The notes beneath the pieces are model-generated. The model made no database searches and was not told the origin of the DNA. It saw only the letters and a list, made by a program, of their open reading frames with translations. Positions 16,650-16,911 of a DNA stretch of 16,911 nucleotides are shown in pieces (the stretch's first letter is position 1; each line of letters starts with the position of its first letter). Location of the stretch: NCBI GenBank assembly GCA_002887195.1, contig PJAB01001135.1, positions 1 to 16,911 on the forward strand. Reading direction: 5' to 3'. A program made the translations under genes and the position numbers. This DNA comes from Chrysochromulina parva (lineage: Eukaryota > Haptophyta > Prymnesiales > Chrysochromulinaceae).

Positions 16650-16911
16650 TGGGGCTGTGAACCCGTGTTTTTCTCACAACGAAAAGCCACCAAGCGCCGA
16701 AGTGGTTCAATTCTCAACACTCAGACACGCGCTCACCGCGTTAGCCTTTACACGTTCTCGTTCACGCGCGAGATCGGGGAGTGTCGGCAGCCCGGCGCTA
16801 ACTTGATTCGTAGTTACGCGTCACCGGGTCGGAGCGTGGGAGGGGGAGGGAGGGGGGTAAATCCGTAAATCCGTAATTACGTAACAGAACGCTCAAAACG
16901 GCGCCCATAGG
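16650..16911. promoter_or_regulatory. Upstream region of the CCCH gene with G-quadruplex motif and short repeats
   Basis: Bases 16838-16857 hold four G-runs (3, 5, 3 and 6) separated by single A residues, a strong G-quadruplex pattern on the + strand about 190-210 bp upstream of the CCCH start. It is followed at once by GTAAATCC repeated twice and the palindrome GTAATTAC (about 16857-16880). No gene is visible here and the window ends before any neighbour. Confidence 0.4.

Noticed and set aside
16696..16718. GTTCAATTC resembling a tRNA B box
   Set aside because: The flanking bases do not form a T stem, and no A box, anticodon arm or acceptor stem could be found upstream.

Overview
The window is nuclear DNA of a GC-rich, single-celled eukaryote. 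A microalga fits best: a haptophyte is my first guess and a pelagophyte or similar alga the alternative. The evidence is eukaryote-only genes (ORC4, a J-domain/PHD protein, a CIA30/NDUFAF1-like protein, a TLC protein, a CCCH zinc finger), short GT-AG introns, small intergenic spaces, strong G/C at third codon positions and many homopolymeric Ala or acidic tracts. No bacterial operon logic, viral module or CRISPR array is visible. The lineage is inferred from style and gene content, not from a marker gene.

Layout. 1-873 (+): the 3' end of a coiled-coil/proline-rich gene of unknown function, entered through a tandem short repeat that looks like an intron. 1404-2439 (-): a CIA30-domain protein whose single intron is two tandem copies of the same repeat. 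2647-3441 (+): a TLC-domain multi-pass membrane protein, divergent from CIA30. 3948-6561 (-): ORC4 with a long N-terminal extension and one homopurine/homopyrimidine intron. 6781-9744 (+): a three-exon gene joining an ILEI/PANDER-type domain, a degenerate ZZ-like segment, helical repeats and an arginine-type mono-ADP-ribosyltransferase domain; its ATG lies in an antisense relic of a C2H2 zinc finger. 10494-11393 (+): an acyl-CoA thioesterase-like double-hotdog protein with a mitochondrial-type presequence. 11689-13119 (+): a J-domain, zinc-ribbon, acidic and PHD-finger protein. About 13921-14280 (-): a coding-like stretch broken by one in-frame TGA. 14623-15438 (+): an FkbM-type methyltransferase with a signal anchor. 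15510-16649 (-): a CCCH zinc-finger protein.

The genes are mostly unrelated housekeeping and signalling functions, not a pathway. Two chromatin-facing proteins (ORC4, J-PHD) and one probable RNA-binding protein (CCCH) are present, but their proximity carries no evident functional meaning.

The most notable observation is the repeat family shared by gene 1 and the CIA30 gene. Its core of about 51-54 bp sits in the sense orientation in both genes and is tandemly doubled in both. Each locus has its own direct repeat (13 bp in one, 17 bp in the other). In the CIA30 gene, removing the doubled element as a 136-nt GT-AG intron restores the conserved GGFASVR motif and the reading frame. This is what a recently mobile introner-like element would look like.
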